Positions 24,905 to 34,875 are shown, counted from the stretch's first letter. The stretch is DNA of 64,000 nt from Candidatus Thiodictyon syntrophicum (GCF_002813775.1 NZ_CP020370.1:3125501-3189500); one strand, 5' to 3'. Made by a program: numbers and translations. Notes: a model not told the origin generated them from the sequence alone.

Positions 24905-27016
24905 TCACACTTTCCGGTCGCGAAGCTTGAGCCCGACGGCCGCGATGATCAGGAAACCGAGCGCCAGACCGCCCAGCGCCAATGAGTCGGTGGCCCAATC
25001 CCCGTTGACCGCGATAAGTAGAGAGCCATCAGGGCCGCGCAGGGCGAGCACCGGCGCCTCAAGTGTGGCGCGCATGGCATCGACGCCCCAGTAGGCGATG
25101 ACCGTCACCTTGGCCAGCGCCTCGGCGATCCCGTCGAGCGGCACTATGGCGTTGGAGAGGATGAATTGCGGGATGAGCAGAAGCGGCAGGGTCGCAATCG
25201 CCTTGTCGTTGCTGGCGACGAAGGCGCTGACCGCCAGTCCCATGCCGGTGGCCGCGAACCCCGCCAGGAAGAGGGTGAGCAGGCGCTCCAGAAAAGGCCC
25301 CGGAAAATCGAGCATCAGGGTAACGATCGCCAGAAAACTCAGGCATTGGATGGCACACAATGCCGCCAAGGGCAGCAGCTTGCTCAGCATGTACGCCGGT
25401 ATGCGCAAGACCACGGCGCGCTCGCGCAGATACACCGGGAGTTCCTTGACGATCTCCCGACAGGAGTTGATCCCGCCAAACCAAATGGCGGAGAGGACCA
25501 GGACGAAGGTGATCTGGCCGTGCGTCTGGGCGCGCTCCAACGGGGTTCCGGAGGTATCGAAAATGGCCCCGACCACCAACGCGATCAGGGGTGCCTGGAG
25601 CAACAGGACCGCCAGATTGAGGCGGTCGGAGTGCAGCAAGTCCAGGTAGCGACGCGTGAGGGTCCAGATCTGGCGCGGATCGAGCCATCCCGAGCGTCCC
25701 GCGACCGCGGCGGATGACTTGGCGCGGGGGGCCGCGTCCATCCGGCGCGGGGCCGCGTCTGCGGACAGCCGCGATTGGACGAAGCGGCGGAAATGATCCG
25801 AGGCGCGGAAGCGCTCGCCCCAGCGTCGGGCATCCTCGCCGTCCAGTCGCTCGTAGACCTCCGACAGCCGGGCGATGCCGAAGTAGTCGGGAACGTCCGC
25901 GGGCGGCCCGTAATACACCAGGACTCCCTGGTGCAGCAGCGCGACCAAGTGACAACTGGCAACGTTCTCAAGCGTATGGGTGACACAGATCACGGTCTTC
26001 CCGTCGGCGGCCAGTTCCGCAAAGAGGCGCATCATCTTCTTGTCGGTGCCGGCATCCAGTCCGCTGGTGGCCTCGTCCAAGAACAGAACATTGGGGTTGG
26101 CGACCAGTTCCACGGCGAGGTTGACCCGCTTGAGTTGGCCGCCGCTCAGCGGCTCGGGGGTGTCGACCGCCAGGTTCCCCTTGTCGAACAGGCCAACCCG
26201 CTGGAGTACCCGATCGATATGTGCGGCGATCTCCGCGGCGCTGGTGTCGCGCGGGAGTCTCAGGCGTGCCGTGTAACGTAGCGCGTTGCGGATCGTGATC
26301 TTGCGGTGAACGATGTCCTGCTGCGGGACATAGCCGATACCGGCACGGAAGGCCGCGAATGAGTCATAGAGATTGACACCGTTGTACAGGACCCGTCCCG
26401 AGGTCGCCGGCCGCCTCCCATTGAGCGAATCGAGCAGGGTGGACTTGCCCGATCCGCTGGTGCCGAAGATGACCACGAATTCGCCCGGCTCGATCACCAG
26501 GTCGATCCCGTCGAGCAGGTGGCGGGGTTGCTTGGTGGTGCGGTCCGTCACCGTCTTGGTCAAGTTCCGCGCCTCGACGCGTACCCGCCCACCGGACTGC
26601 GCCGGGTGCAGGGCCGAGCCGGTGAACAGGTAAACAAAGGTGGCGAACGAAACCTGATCGCCGGGGGCGAGGAGTACCGGTTCAAGGATGCGATCGGCGT
26701 TGACGAAGGTCCCATTGGTGCTGCGCAGGTCTTCCAGATACAGGCCATCGGCCGTCGGCAGCAGACGCGCGTGTTCGCGCGAGATCAGCGGGGAGTCGAT
26801 CGTCAGACCACAATTCGGGAGTCGGCCGACGACGACTGGCGCAGGCCTTGCGCTCCCGCCGAACTGGATATCCGGCTCGCGCTCGTCCGCGGCTTCGCTG
26901 GCCTCCGGGAGAAACACCTGAAAGGCGGACGAACCAAAGACCAGCCAATCGCCGTGGCGTACCGATTGTCTGGCGTCAACCGGTTGTCCGTTGACAAGGA
27001 CGAACGCCTGAGGCAA
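24905..27016 (-). CDS. FHA-domain ABC exporter (ABCG-like, NBD-TM fusion)
   Basis: The protein has about 703 residues. It opens with a fragment resembling the last strands of an FHA domain (NGQPVDARQSVRHGD, FGSSAFQVFL). A complete FHA domain follows (VVGRLPNCGLTID, ISREHARLL, LRSTNGTFVN, about 60-115), then an ABC ATPase (Walker A GTSGSGKST near 185, signature LSGGQLKRV near 290, Walker B VLFLDEATSGLD) and an ABC-2 membrane domain of about six helices (455-703). The order FHA-FHA-NBD-TMD beside a kinase recalls mycobacterial Rv1747-PknF. No ATG is found at the start; TTG at 27014-27016 is used here, after an in-frame TAG about 40 nt upstream. Substrate unknown. Confidence 0.85.
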   Translation of the reverse strand: MPQAFVLVNGQPVDARQSVRHGDWLVFGSSAFQVFLPEASEAADEREPDIQFGGSARPAPVVVGRLPNCGLTIDSPLISREHARLLPTADGLYLEDLRSTNGTFVNADRILEPVLLAPGDQVSFATFVYLFTGSALHPAQSGGRVRVEARNLTKTVTDRTTKQPRHLLDGIDLVIEPGEFVVIFGTSGSGKSTLLDSLNGRRPATSGRVLYNGVNLYDSFAAFRAGIGYVPQQDIVHRKITIRNALRYTARLRLPRDTSAAEIAAHIDRVLQRVGLFDKGNLAVDTPEPLSGGQLKRVNLAVELVANPNVLFLDEATSGLDAGTDKKMMRLFAELAADGKTVICVTHTLENVASCHLVALLHQGVLVYYGPPADVPDYFGIARLSEVYERLDGEDARRWGERFRASDHFRRFVQSRLSADAAPRRMDAAPRAKSSAAVAGRSGWLDPRQIWTLTRRYLDLLHSDRLNLAVLLLQAPLIALVVGAIFDTSGTPLERAQTHGQITFVLVLSAIWFGGINSCREIVKELPVYLRERAVVLRIPAYMLSKLLPLAALCAIQCLSFLAIVTLMLDFPGPFLERLLTLFLAGFAATGMGLAVSAFVASNDKAIATLPLLLIPQFILSNAIVPLDGIAEALAKVTVIAYWGVDAMRATLEAPVLALRGPDGSLLIAVNGDWATDSLALGGLALGFLIIAAVGLKLRDRKV

Positions 27017-27152
27017 CGGCTCGACTGAGCGTATGACACCGCGGACTCCCTAATACGCGGACCTGTGGTTCCAGTCCCGGCGGAGCACAAGCTCGGCGCG
27101 GCGCGGCGAACGGCGCGGCAGCTTGGGGCGGTAGGAGTGGAACGACAACTGC

Positions 27153-28574
27153 CTACCGTCCAAACACCGACCGCAGCAGCGGCACCGGCTTGCCATTGAC
27201 GCTCAGTTGCCCATCGGCAAGCCGCACGGTGCTGGTGACGCGCCCGTCCCGGGCGTTGACCCAGCCGCCGTCGATCCAGGTCTGAAGGCGCTGCGCGGGG
27301 GCGGGGGGGACGGCGGTGTCGGCGCGGGCCAGCCATTCGAGCGCGATGGCTTGGGGCAGGTCGATGGCGCCATCGCCTTTGATGCCTGCCAGCCAGTTGG
27401 CCTTGCCGCGGTTCAGCAGGGCGCCCAGGAGGGCGGCGGCACCATTGGCGCCGCCGCCGGCCTGCGCGGTGGCGCCCAGGGACAGGTGCGCGGCGACGGG
27501 GCCCTCGGGGGTAGTCAGGGTGAAAGGGTCGAGCGTGAGGCTGGGGCCGGCGGTGAGGAAGCGGGGCAGCAGTTGGGTCAGCAGCGTGGCGCCCACCAGT
27601 CCGCGCATGGCCCGCGAGGCACCGTCGTCCGACAGGGTGCGCAGTGCCGTGTTGATCTCGGCGAGTGCCGCGGCGTCCAGCGACCGGGCGGCGAGGCCGA
27701 TGACGGGGGTGCGGTAGTCGACGCTGCCCAGTCGCAGCAGGTCGGCCGCGGCGTCGAGGCGCAGGTCGAGGCGCAGGGTCGGGGTCTGGCCCTGGGGGAC
27801 CTGCTCCAGGTTCAGGCGCAGCCGTTGGACCAAGGCCGCCTTGGCGTTCGCATCCGGTTGCGGCGGTGGGCTGAACTCGGCCGAATCGACCTCCAGGCTG
27901 GTGCGCCCGGTGAAGAGGCCGCCGATCCAGCCGGTGAGATCGGCCTTCAGCCGGGCGTCGGTGAGGCGCGCGACGGGTCCGGCCGTGTCCAGCAGAGCCA
28001 GGCCGGGGATCCTCAGGTCGGCCGCGAGCTGCCGCGGGTTCGGCCGGTAGCGGGCCGTGCCGGTGATGTCCTGGCTTTGCAGCCGCAAGCCGTCCGGTGT
28101 GCCGCTCTGTTCCGTGGCCGGGATCAGCAGCCGCGTGAGGCCTGAGCCGTCGGCGCCGATGGTGGTGGTGAAGAGGAGCGGCGGGACCCGCAGCGGATCG
28201 GCGAGCAATTCGACGCGGGTGTGGACCTGGGTCAGTGCCGGGAAGATCTCGGCGTTGAACCAGGCCCAGGGACCCTGCTCGATGCGGCTGTCCAGACGGA
28301 TGCGACTGACCCCGGCGGTGGTCTGACCGGGCAGGGGTTGCCGGGTCAGTTCGGCGTTGGCCCTGGAACTGAACCAGCCGCGCTCATAGTGCTCCACCAG
28401 GACCCAGCCGGGGGGCAGGGCCGCGACGGTGCCGCGCAGCAGATCTTGGTAGGCCTGCTGGGCCCGGGCGCCGAGGGCCGGCGGGAGGGCGATTGCCGCC
28501 AGGAGCAGGATGCCCCCGAGCGTGATCAGGGCGATGAGTGAACGCCTGGCGGTTGGGCCTGTTGGCAGTCTCAT
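27153..28574 (-). CDS. DUF945 family (YdgA-like) protein
   Basis: The protein has 473 residues with an N-terminal membrane anchor (RRSLIALITLGGILLLAAIA) and then the DUF945 pattern: LVEHYERGWFSSRANAEL near the start, long beta-rich repeats, and a C-terminal GGWVNARDGRVTSTVRLADG and LSVNGKPVPLL. The fold resembles large periplasmic or inner-membrane AsmA-like proteins; role unknown. It lies between dxs and the FHA-ABC gene on the same strand. A scrap of a second DUF945 gene lies at 21330. Confidence 0.8.
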   Translation of the reverse strand: MRLPTGPTARRSLIALITLGGILLLAAIALPPALGARAQQAYQDLLRGTVAALPPGWVLVEHYERGWFSSRANAELTRQPLPGQTTAGVSRIRLDSRIEQGPWAWFNAEIFPALTQVHTRVELLADPLRVPPLLFTTTIGADGSGLTRLLIPATEQSGTPDGLRLQSQDITGTARYRPNPRQLAADLRIPGLALLDTAGPVARLTDARLKADLTGWIGGLFTGRTSLEVDSAEFSPPPQPDANAKAALVQRLRLNLEQVPQGQTPTLRLDLRLDAAADLLRLGSVDYRTPVIGLAARSLDAAALAEINTALRTLSDDGASRAMRGLVGATLLTQLLPRFLTAGPSLTLDPFTLTTPEGPVAAHLSLGATAQAGGGANGAAALLGALLNRGKANWLAGIKGDGAIDLPQAIALEWLARADTAVPPAPAQRLQTWIDGGWVNARDGRVTSTVRLADGQLSVNGKPVPLLRSVFGR

Positions 28575-28598
28575 ACGATCTCCCTATTGCGGGGCTGG

Positions 28599-28623
28599 CG
28601 CCGCACTGGGGTGCGGCGCTCCC
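28599..28623. repeat. Single arm of a dispersed hairpin repeat (GCGCCGCACTGGGGTGCGGC)
   Basis: The sequence lies between dxs and the DUF945 gene and matches one arm of the perfect 27-bp inverted repeat at 53925-54020. Confidence 0.65.
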
Positions 28624-28636
28624 GGTGGTGCCGGGC

Positions 28637-30538
28637 TTAGGCGGCGGCGATGGCGCCCAGGCACGGAATGGGCGCGAGCCCCAGTCGCTCCATCTCGGCG
28701 TGCACCCGGGCGGTGATGCCGGCGGCGTCGAGTCCGCACATGGCGAGCTGGGCGGGTTGTTCGGCGTGCTCCACGTTGCGGTCCGGCAGCCCCAGGTGGA
28801 TGCAGCGCACCAGGACGCCGCGCTCCGACAGCAGTTCGGAGACGGCGCTGCCGGCCCCGCCGGCGATGGCGTTCTCCTCCAAGGTCACCAGCAGGTCGTG
28901 TCCCTGGGCCAGGTCCAGGATCAGGTCCTCGTCCAGCGGCTTGACGAAGCGCATGTCCGCCACCGTGGCATCGAGCCCCTCGGCGGCGGCGAGCGCCGGG
29001 CCGACCAGGCTGCCGAAGGCGAGCATGGCGCAGTGTCGGCCTTCCCGCAGGAGGCGCCCGCGCCCGATGGGCAGCGCCGGGGTGGCGGGGTCGATGGCCA
29101 CGCCGCGGCCGCTGCCGCGGGGATAGCGCACCAGGGCGGGACCGGGATACTCATAGGCGGTGCGCAGCATGGCCCGACACTCGTTCTCGTCGGACGGGGC
29201 CAGGATCAGCAGGTTGGGGATGGGGCGCGCGAAGCTCAGATCGAAGCTGCCGGCGTGGGTGGCGCCGTCCGCCCCGACCAGGCCGCCGCGGTCGACGGCG
29301 AAGGTCACGTCCAGGTCCTGCAGGCAGACATCGTGGATGAGCTGGTCATAGGCACGTTGCAGGAAGCTCGAATAGATGGCCACGACCGGCTTGAGGCCAT
29401 CGCAGGCCATCCCGGCGGCCAGGGTGACGGCGTGCTGTTCGGCGATGCCGACGTCGAAGAAGCGCTCCGGGTAGCGCTTGGCGAAGGCGGTGAGCCCGGA
29501 GCCCTCGCACATGGCGGGGGTGATGCCGACCAGGCGGGGGTCGAGTTCCGCGGTATCGCACAGCCATTGGCCGAAGATCTGGGTGTAGCTCGGGCTGCCG
29601 GGCGCGCCCTTGTGCAGACGCCCGGTATGGCGATCGAAGGGGGTCACGCCGTGATAGGTGACCGGCTCACCCTCGGCCGGCTCATAGCCGTGGCCCTTCT
29701 GGGTCACCACGTGCAGCAGGCGCGGGCCCGGGATGCCGCGCATGTTGCGCAGGGTGCGGATCAGGCTCGGGATATCGTGACCGTCGATAGGGCCGATGTA
29801 ATTGAAGCCCAACTCCTCGAACAGGGTGCCGCCCATCACCATGCCCTTCATGTGCTCTTCCCAGCGGCCCACGAACTCGCGCAGTTGGGGCATGGCCTTG
29901 AGCGCGCTCTTGCCGCCCTCGCGCACCGAGGTGTAGAGCTTGCCGGAGAGCAGCCGGGAGAGGTGGTTGCTGATGGCCCCCACCGGCGGGGAGATGGACA
30001 TCTTGTTGTCGTTCAAGATCACCATCAGGTCGACGTCCAGGGCGCCGGCGTGGTTCAGGGCCTCGAAGGCCATGCCGCCGCTCAGGGCCCCGTCACCGAT
30101 CACCGCGACCACCTGGCGGCGCTCCCCGTGCTGCCGGGCGGCGAGCGCCATGCCGACGGCGGCGCTGATGGAGGTGCTGGAGTGGCCGACGCCGAAGCAG
30201 TCGTAGGGGCTTTCGCTGCGCTTGGGGAAGCCGGAGAGCCCGCCCTCCTGGCGTAGCGAGCACATCTGCGCGCGGCGTCCGGTGAGGATCTTGTGCGGGT
30301 AGGCCTGGTGGCCCACGTCCCACACCAGGCGGTCGCGCGGGGTGTCGAAGCAGTAGTGCAGCGCGATGGTCAGTTCCACCACGCCGAGCCCGGCCGCCAG
30401 GTGGCCGCCGGTCTGTGACACACAGTCGATCAGGAAACTGCGCAGTTCGCCCGCGAGTTGCTGTAACTGGGGCTCGGCGAGGGCGCGCAGGTCCGCGGGG
30501 CTGTCGATGGAATGGAGCAGCGGGTGCCGGTGAGGCAT
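28637..30538 (-). CDS. dxs: 1-deoxy-D-xylulose-5-phosphate synthase
   Basis: Dxs (633 residues, usual length) condenses pyruvate and glyceraldehyde 3-phosphate in the first step of the MEP isoprenoid pathway, which feeds carotenoid, quinone and bacteriochlorophyll side chains. Evidence: [35 protein letters not shown], the ThDP motif [24 protein letters not shown], and [20 protein letters not shown] 30538 starts [12 protein letters not shown]. It is the first gene of the minus-strand run that continues to DUF945. Confidence 0.96.
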   Translation of the reverse strand: MPHRHPLLHSIDSPADLRALAEPQLQQLAGELRSFLIDCVSQTGGHLAAGLGVVELTIALHYCFDTPRDRLVWDVGHQAYPHKILTGRRAQMCSLRQEGGLSGFPKRSESPYDCFGVGHSSTSISAAVGMALAARQHGERRQVVAVIGDGALSGGMAFEALNHAGALDVDLMVILNDNKMSISPPVGAISNHLSRLLSGKLYTSVREGGKSALKAMPQLREFVGRWEEHMKGMVMGGTLFEELGFNYIGPIDGHDIPSLIRTLRNMRGIPGPRLLHVVTQKGHGYEPAEGEPVTYHGVTPFDRHTGRLHKGAPGSPSYTQIFGQWLCDTAELDPRLVGITPAMCEGSGLTAFAKRYPERFFDVGIAEQHAVTLAAGMACDGLKPVVAIYSSFLQRAYDQLIHDVCLQDLDVTFAVDRGGLVGADGATHAGSFDLSFARPIPNLLILAPSDENECRAMLRTAYEYPGPALVRYPRGSGRGVAIDPATPALPIGRGRLLREGRHCAMLAFGSLVGPALAAAEGLDATVADMRFVKPLDEDLILDLAQGHDLLVTLEENAIAGGAGSAVSELLSERGVLVRCIHLGLPDRNVEHAEQPAQLAMCGLDAAGITARVHAEMERLGLAPIPCLGAIAAA

Positions 30539-30735
30539 AGTGGTCGGTGGTCTCGCTAGCGGCGCCGGTCAGTCGTGGCCGACGGTAGCGTCCTAGTGTA
30601 GTCCAACAGCCCCGGCGGGGCACAGTTGAACATAACAGTAAGGGTCGCAGGGTCGACGCCTTCGCGACCTGGGCTTTTCGCGCGGCGGGAAGCTGCGCCG
30701 ACGCAGAAAACTCAGGGTTCGAGCCCGCCGCGACG

Positions 30736-30845
30736 AAATGGACAGGATTGACAGGATTTCGCAGGATTAACAGGATTTCAGAGGGGGATAAGTCATGCAA
30801 TGATCATCCTGTAAATCCTGAAAAATCCTGTTAATCCTGTCTAAT
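30736..30845. repeat. ACAGGATT / AATCCTGT repeat cluster
   Basis: Units ACAGGATTGACAGGATTTCG and AGGATTAACAGGATTT are followed, after about 30 bp, by the inverse CCTGTAAATCCTG ... AATCCTGTTAATCCTGT. This is a REP-like palindromic cluster between dxs and cbbR, near the cbbR stop. Confidence 0.8.
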
Positions 30846-31811
30846 TTCCTGCGGCTTGCTCAATGGCCCAGGCGGTGTCGGGGGCGCCGCTTCCGCGGTC
30901 GGCAAGGGCGCCGGGGCGGCGATCCGCGGCCCCTCCTGGACCACGAAGTCGCGGAAGGCACGGGCGGCGGGCGAGAGCCGCTTGCCGCGCCGGTAGACCA
31001 GGTGCCACTTGCGCGCCAGCGGGAAGCCTTCCACGTCCAGGACCATGAGCCGCCCGGTCTCCAGTTCCAGTTCGATGGTGTGCAGGGAGACGACGCTCAG
31101 CCCCAGCCCGGAGCGGACCGCCTGCTTCACCGCCTCGTTGCGGGTCATCTGCATCCCGTGGCGGATGGTGAGCCCCTGCTCCTTGAAGAAGCGCTCCATC
31201 GCCTGGCGGGTCCCGGAGCCCGGCTCGCGCATCACGAAGACCTCGCCCGTCAGGCGTGCCGTCGGGATCAGCCGCTCACTGACCAGGGGGTGGGTGGGCG
31301 GGGCTATGACCACCAGCGGGTTCTCCATGAAAGATTCGGATTCCACGTCGATGTCAGTGGGCGGCTGCCCCATGACGGCGATGTCGATGCTGTTGCTGTC
31401 GAGCAGGCGCATCAGGGTCTCGCGGTTGGTCACGTCCAGCCGCGGGGTGATACCCGGGTAGCGCTGGTGGAAGACCGCCAGCAGGCGCGGGGCGAAATAG
31501 TTGACGGTGCTGGCCACGGCCACATGCAGACGGCCGCGGTTGACGCCCTTTAAGGACTGCATGACCTCGTCCATCTCCTGGAGCGAGCGGTTGATGCTGC
31601 GGCTGTAGCTGTAGACCTCGCGCCCGGCCTCGGTCAGTCCGACCCCCTTGCCCAGGCGCTCGAAGAGCGGCAGCCCCGCCGCCTCCTCCAACTGGCGCAC
31701 CTGCATGGAGACGGCCGGCTGACTCAGGTGCAATTCCTCGGCGGCGCGGGTGTAGCTCAGGTGCCGCGCGACCGCCTCGAAGACCCGGAGCTGGCGCAGG
31801 GTCAGGTGCAT
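30831..31811 (-). CDS. cbbR: LysR-type regulator CbbR
   Basis: The protein has 326 residues. An N-terminal winged HTH (LRQLRVFEAVARHLSYTRAA, LSQPAVSMQVRQLEE) is followed by the LysR effector domain. The proline-rich C-terminal tail is longer than usual. It is divergent from cbbM, the usual position of CbbR, which activates Calvin-cycle genes in response to metabolites. The start is ATG 31809-31811 (MHLTLRQLRVF). The shared 257-bp promoter region contains an inverted repeat of LysR type at 31906-31920. Confidence 0.93.
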   Translation of the reverse strand: MHLTLRQLRVFEAVARHLSYTRAAEELHLSQPAVSMQVRQLEEAAGLPLFERLGKGVGLTEAGREVYSYSRSINRSLQEMDEVMQSLKGVNRGRLHVAVASTVNYFAPRLLAVFHQRYPGITPRLDVTNRETLMRLLDSNSIDIAVMGQPPTDIDVESESFMENPLVVIAPPTHPLVSERLIPTARLTGEVFVMREPGSGTRQAMERFFKEQGLTIRHGMQMTRNEAVKQAVRSGLGLSVVSLHTIELELETGRLMVLDVEGFPLARKWHLVYRRGKRLSPAARAFRDFVVQEGPRIAAPAPLPTAEAAPPTPPGPLSKPQEIRQD

Positions 31812-31905
31812 GGATGTTCTCCAGTGGTGGGGGAGGGCGGCCCGCCGCCGCGCGCGAGGACTGTCTCCCCCGCGGGCAGGCGCACGCCCAGACATAACCC
31901 CTGGC

Positions 31906-31920
31906 TTATGTGATCCATAA
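31906..31920. promoter_or_regulatory. Candidate CbbR (LysR-type) binding site
   Basis: TTATGTGATCCATAA is an inverted repeat (TTATG-N5-CATAA) with T-N11-A spacing inside the cbbR/cbbM intergenic region. An AT-rich stretch with TTATGCTAAA follows at 31937-31946, where a second half-site and promoter elements may lie. Assignment is by position and motif shape. Confidence 0.6.
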
Positions 31921-32068
31921 AATACTTAGAATGTACTTATGCTAAAAATCCAGGTAATTTACCCGTTCAGTGGATGCGCGGCGCCCTTGCGACCCACGGG
32001 GCCGGACGCCCGGCCCCCCGCACCACTGAAACGATCCCGGCTATCTTAACCCTCCAGGAAAAAAATCC

Positions 32069-33463
32069 ATGTCGCTTGACCAGTCCGCGCGCTACTCCGA
32101 CCTCAGCCTGACCGAAGCCGACCTGATCGCGGGCGGCAAGCATATCCTCGTCGCCTACCGTATGAAGCCCAAGCCCGGTTACGGCTACCTGGAGGCCGCC
32201 GCGCACTTCGCCGCCGAGTCCTCCACCGGCACCAACGTTGAGGTCTCCACCACGGACGACTTCACCAAGGGTGTCGATGCGCTGGTCTACTATATCGACG
32301 AGGCGACCGAGGATATGCGCATCGCCTATCCGATCGAGCTGTTCGACCGGAACATGACCGACGGGCGCATGATGATCGTCTCCTTCCTGACGCTCGTCAT
32401 CGGCAACAACCAGGGCATGGGCGATATCGAGCACGGCAAGATCTACGACTTCTACATGCCCGAGCGTGCCATCCAGTTGTTCGACGGCCCCGCCAAGGAC
32501 ATCACCGACATGTGGCGCATCCTGGGCCGCCCGATGAAGGACGGCGGCTACATCGCCGGCACCATCATCAAGCCCAAGCTCGGGCTGCGCCCCGAACCCT
32601 TCGCCGCCGCTGCCTACCAGTTCTGGCTGGGTGGCGACTTCATCAAGAACGACGAGCCGCAGGGCAACCAGGTCTTCTGCCCCGCCAAGAAGGTCTACCC
32701 GCTGGTCTACGACGCCATGAAACGCGCCCAGGACGAGACCGGTCAGGCCAAGATTTTCTCTGCTAACATCACCGCCGACGACCATTACGAGATGCTCGCC
32801 CGCGCGGACTTCATCCTGGAGACCTTCGGCCCCGATGCGGATAAGGTCGCCTTCCTGGTCGACGGTTTTGTCGGCGGCCCCGGTATGATCACCACCGCCC
32901 GGCGTCAGTACCCCGGCCAGTACCTGCACTACCATCGTGCCGGTCACGGTATGATCACCTCGCCGTCGGCCAAGCGCGGCTACACCGCCTTCGTGCTGGG
33001 CAAGATCGCCCGCCTCCAGGGAGCGTCGGGCATCCATGTCGGTACCATGGGCTACGGCAAGATGGAGGGCGATCAGTCCGACAAGATCATCTGCTACATG
33101 CTGGAGCGCGACGAGTGCCAGGGCCCGGTCTACTACCAGAAGTGGTACGGCATGAAGCCCACCACCTCGATCATCTCCGGCGGCATGAACGCCCTGCGCC
33201 TGCCCGGCTTCTTTGAGAACCTGGGTCACGGCAACGTCATCAATACCTCCGGCGGCGGCTCCTACGGTCATATCGATTCCCCGGCCGCCGGCGCGATATC
33301 GCTGCGCCAATCCTACGAGTGCTGGAAGGCCGGCGCCGACCCGATCGAATTCGCCAAGGACCACAAGGAGTTCGCCCGCGCCTTCGTGTCCTTCCCGGGC
33401 GATGCCGACAAGCTATACCCCGGCTGGCGCGAGAAGCTCGGCGCCGCTGCGCAGCACAAGTAA
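32069..33463 (+). CDS. cbbM: Form II ribulose-bisphosphate carboxylase
   Basis: CbbM (464 residues) fixes CO2 onto RuBP. The form II type is shown by length and by [14 protein letters not shown]: carbamylated Lys at 193 with Asp195 and Glu196 for Mg2+. The catalytic Lys is K168 in [11 protein letters not shown], and [10 protein letters not shown] and [10 protein letters not shown] are phosphate and loop motifs. Start ATG 32069 with AGGA upstream. It is regulated by the divergent cbbR; cbbQ follows 300 bp downstream after a terminator. No small subunit is present, as expected for form II. Confidence 0.98.
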   Translation: MSLDQSARYSDLSLTEADLIAGGKHILVAYRMKPKPGYGYLEAAAHFAAESSTGTNVEVSTTDDFTKGVDALVYYIDEATEDMRIAYPIELFDRNMTDGRMMIVSFLTLVIGNNQGMGDIEHGKIYDFYMPERAIQLFDGPAKDITDMWRILGRPMKDGGYIAGTIIKPKLGLRPEPFAAAAYQFWLGGDFIKNDEPQGNQVFCPAKKVYPLVYDAMKRAQDETGQAKIFSANITADDHYEMLARADFILETFGPDADKVAFLVDGFVGGPGMITTARRQYPGQYLHYHRAGHGMITSPSAKRGYTAFVLGKIARLQGASGIHVGTMGYGKMEGDQSDKIICYMLERDECQGPVYYQKWYGMKPTTSIISGGMNALRLPGFFENLGHGNVINTSGGGSYGHIDSPAAGAISLRQSYECWKAGADPIEFAKDHKEFARAFVSFPGDADKLYPGWREKLGAAAQHK

Positions 33464-33486
33464 TCCCGTTTGATCCGTGGAACCTG

Positions 33487-33515
33487 GGCCCCCGCACCGC
33501 GGGGGCCTTTGTTGT
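33487..33515 (+). terminator. Rho-independent terminator after cbbM
   Basis: GGCCCCCGC (33487-33495), loop ACC, GCGGGGGCC (33499-33507), then TTTGTTGT. It ends 24 bp after the cbbM stop and immediately before repeat element copy B. Confidence 0.85.
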
Positions 33516-33518
33516 CGG

Positions 33519-33715
<197 letters not shown>

Positions 33716-33720
33716 ATAAA

Positions 33721-33734
33721 AGGGGTATACCCCT
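33721..33734. promoter_or_regulatory. Perfect palindrome upstream of cbbQ
   Basis: AGGGGTATACCCCT lies 28 bp before the cbbQ ATG, just after CTAGTATAAA. The 14-bp perfect symmetry suggests an operator or the start-site region of a cbbQ promoter; no regulator is known. Confidence 0.45.
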
Positions 33735-33761
33735 CACCCGCCAGCAAACCCGCGAGTCACC

Positions 33762-34568
33762 ATGAGCATCGACACCGAGCAGTACAAGGTCCAAGCAGAG
33801 CCCTTCTACCAGCCCCAGGGCAACGAGATCGCACTCTACGAGGCCGCCTACCGGCGCCGCCTCCCGGTCATGGTCAAGGGCCCCACGGGCTGCGGCAAGT
33901 CCCGTTTCGTCGAATACATGGCCTGGCGCCTGGGCAAACCGCTGATTACCGTCGCCTGCAACGAGGACATGACCGCCTCGGACCTGGTCGGGCGCTATCT
34001 GCTGGACGCCACCGGTACCCGCTGGCTGGACGGCCCGCTCACGGTCGCCGCGCGCATCGGCGCCATCTGCTATCTGGATGAGATCGTCGAGGCCCGCCAG
34101 GACACCACCGTCGTCATCCACCCCCTGACCGACCACCGGCGCGCCATGCCGCTCGACAAGAAGGGCGAGGTCGTCACCGCCCATGCGGACTTCCAACTCG
34201 TCATCTCCTACAATCCGGGCTACCAATCCCTGATGAAGGACCTCAAACAGTCCACCAAGCAGCGCTTCTCCGCCCTGGTCTTCGACTATCCCCCGGCCGA
34301 CCTGGAAACCCAGATCGTCGCCACCGAGACCGGCACCAGCCTGGAACTGGCCGCCGCCCTGGTCAAGATCGCCGCCGCCGCCCGCAACCTCAAGGGCCAC
34401 GGGCTCGACGAGGGGATCTCCACGCGCCTTTTGGTCTATGCTGCCAATCTGATGGATGAGGGCATCCCACCGCGGGAGGCGAGTCGGATGGCGCTGGTTG
34501 ATCCGATTACCGACGATGAGGATATTCGGTCGACACTGCACCATGCGATCGATGCGGTTTTCCTATAA
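33762..34568 (+). CDS. cbbQ: RuBisCO activase AAA+ protein CbbQ
   Basis: CbbQ (268 residues) is a MoxR-class AAA+ ATPase. Walker A GPTGCGKS is at 40-47, Walker B is CYLDEIVEA near 110, and SYNPGYQS and STKQRFSA carry the sensor and arginine-finger region. With CbbO it forms the activase that removes inhibitory sugar phosphates from RuBisCO. Usually cbbO follows directly; here it lies 2.8 kb away at 37337. Start ATG 33762. Confidence 0.95.
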   Translation: MSIDTEQYKVQAEPFYQPQGNEIALYEAAYRRRLPVMVKGPTGCGKSRFVEYMAWRLGKPLITVACNEDMTASDLVGRYLLDATGTRWLDGPLTVAARIGAICYLDEIVEARQDTTVVIHPLTDHRRAMPLDKKGEVVTAHADFQLVISYNPGYQSLMKDLKQSTKQRFSALVFDYPPADLETQIVATETGTSLELAAALVKIAAAARNLKGHGLDEGISTRLLVYAANLMDEGIPPREASRMALVDPITDDEDIRSTLHHAIDAVFL

Positions 34569-34698
34569 GCATTTTCCCGGTGCGCGCGCCGGGCACTGTG
34601 CCGCGGTTTGTGTCAGTACCGCGTGCACGGTGGATAAATGCTTATTGTGATAGGGTCGCACGTTCGCGTGACGCTGGAGCGCGATATCGTATAATCAT
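34569..34698. other. Post-cbbQ spacer
   Basis: No gene. It contains CCCGGTGCGCGCGCCGGG (34575-34592), which can fold as a short hairpin, and AAGCATTT / AAATGCTT as an outer inverted pair. Confidence 0.4.
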
Positions 34699-34706
34699 TT
34701 TTAGGA

Positions 34707-34861
34707 CTGAAGTTTCCGGGTTCTGAAAGCTCTCCAGGGCCAGGCACTTGGGGGCGGGAGTTTTGGCAGGGTTTGGCTGGATCTGCGCAAACCCCCCGAA
34801 AATCCCCCCAGCGTAACCCCCCTCCCCTCCGGTACCCCCCTGGAAAAGCCGGAAACTTCAG
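34707..34861. mobile_element. 155-bp MITE with 13-bp terminal inverted repeats and 8-bp target duplication
   Basis: The left end CTGAAGTTTCCGG (34707-34719) is the exact complement of the right end CCGGAAACTTCAG (34849-34861). The element is flanked by the direct repeat TTTTAGGA (34699-34706 and 34862-34869). The interior has no ORF. The right target copy supplies most of the AGGAG ribosome site of the next gene. Confidence 0.85.
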
Positions 34862-34875
34862 TTTTAGGAGTCACC

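Noticed and set aside
28538-30256. 572-residue plus-strand ORF opposite dxs
   Set aside because: It is antisense to an unmistakable dxs, low in complexity, and shows no domain.
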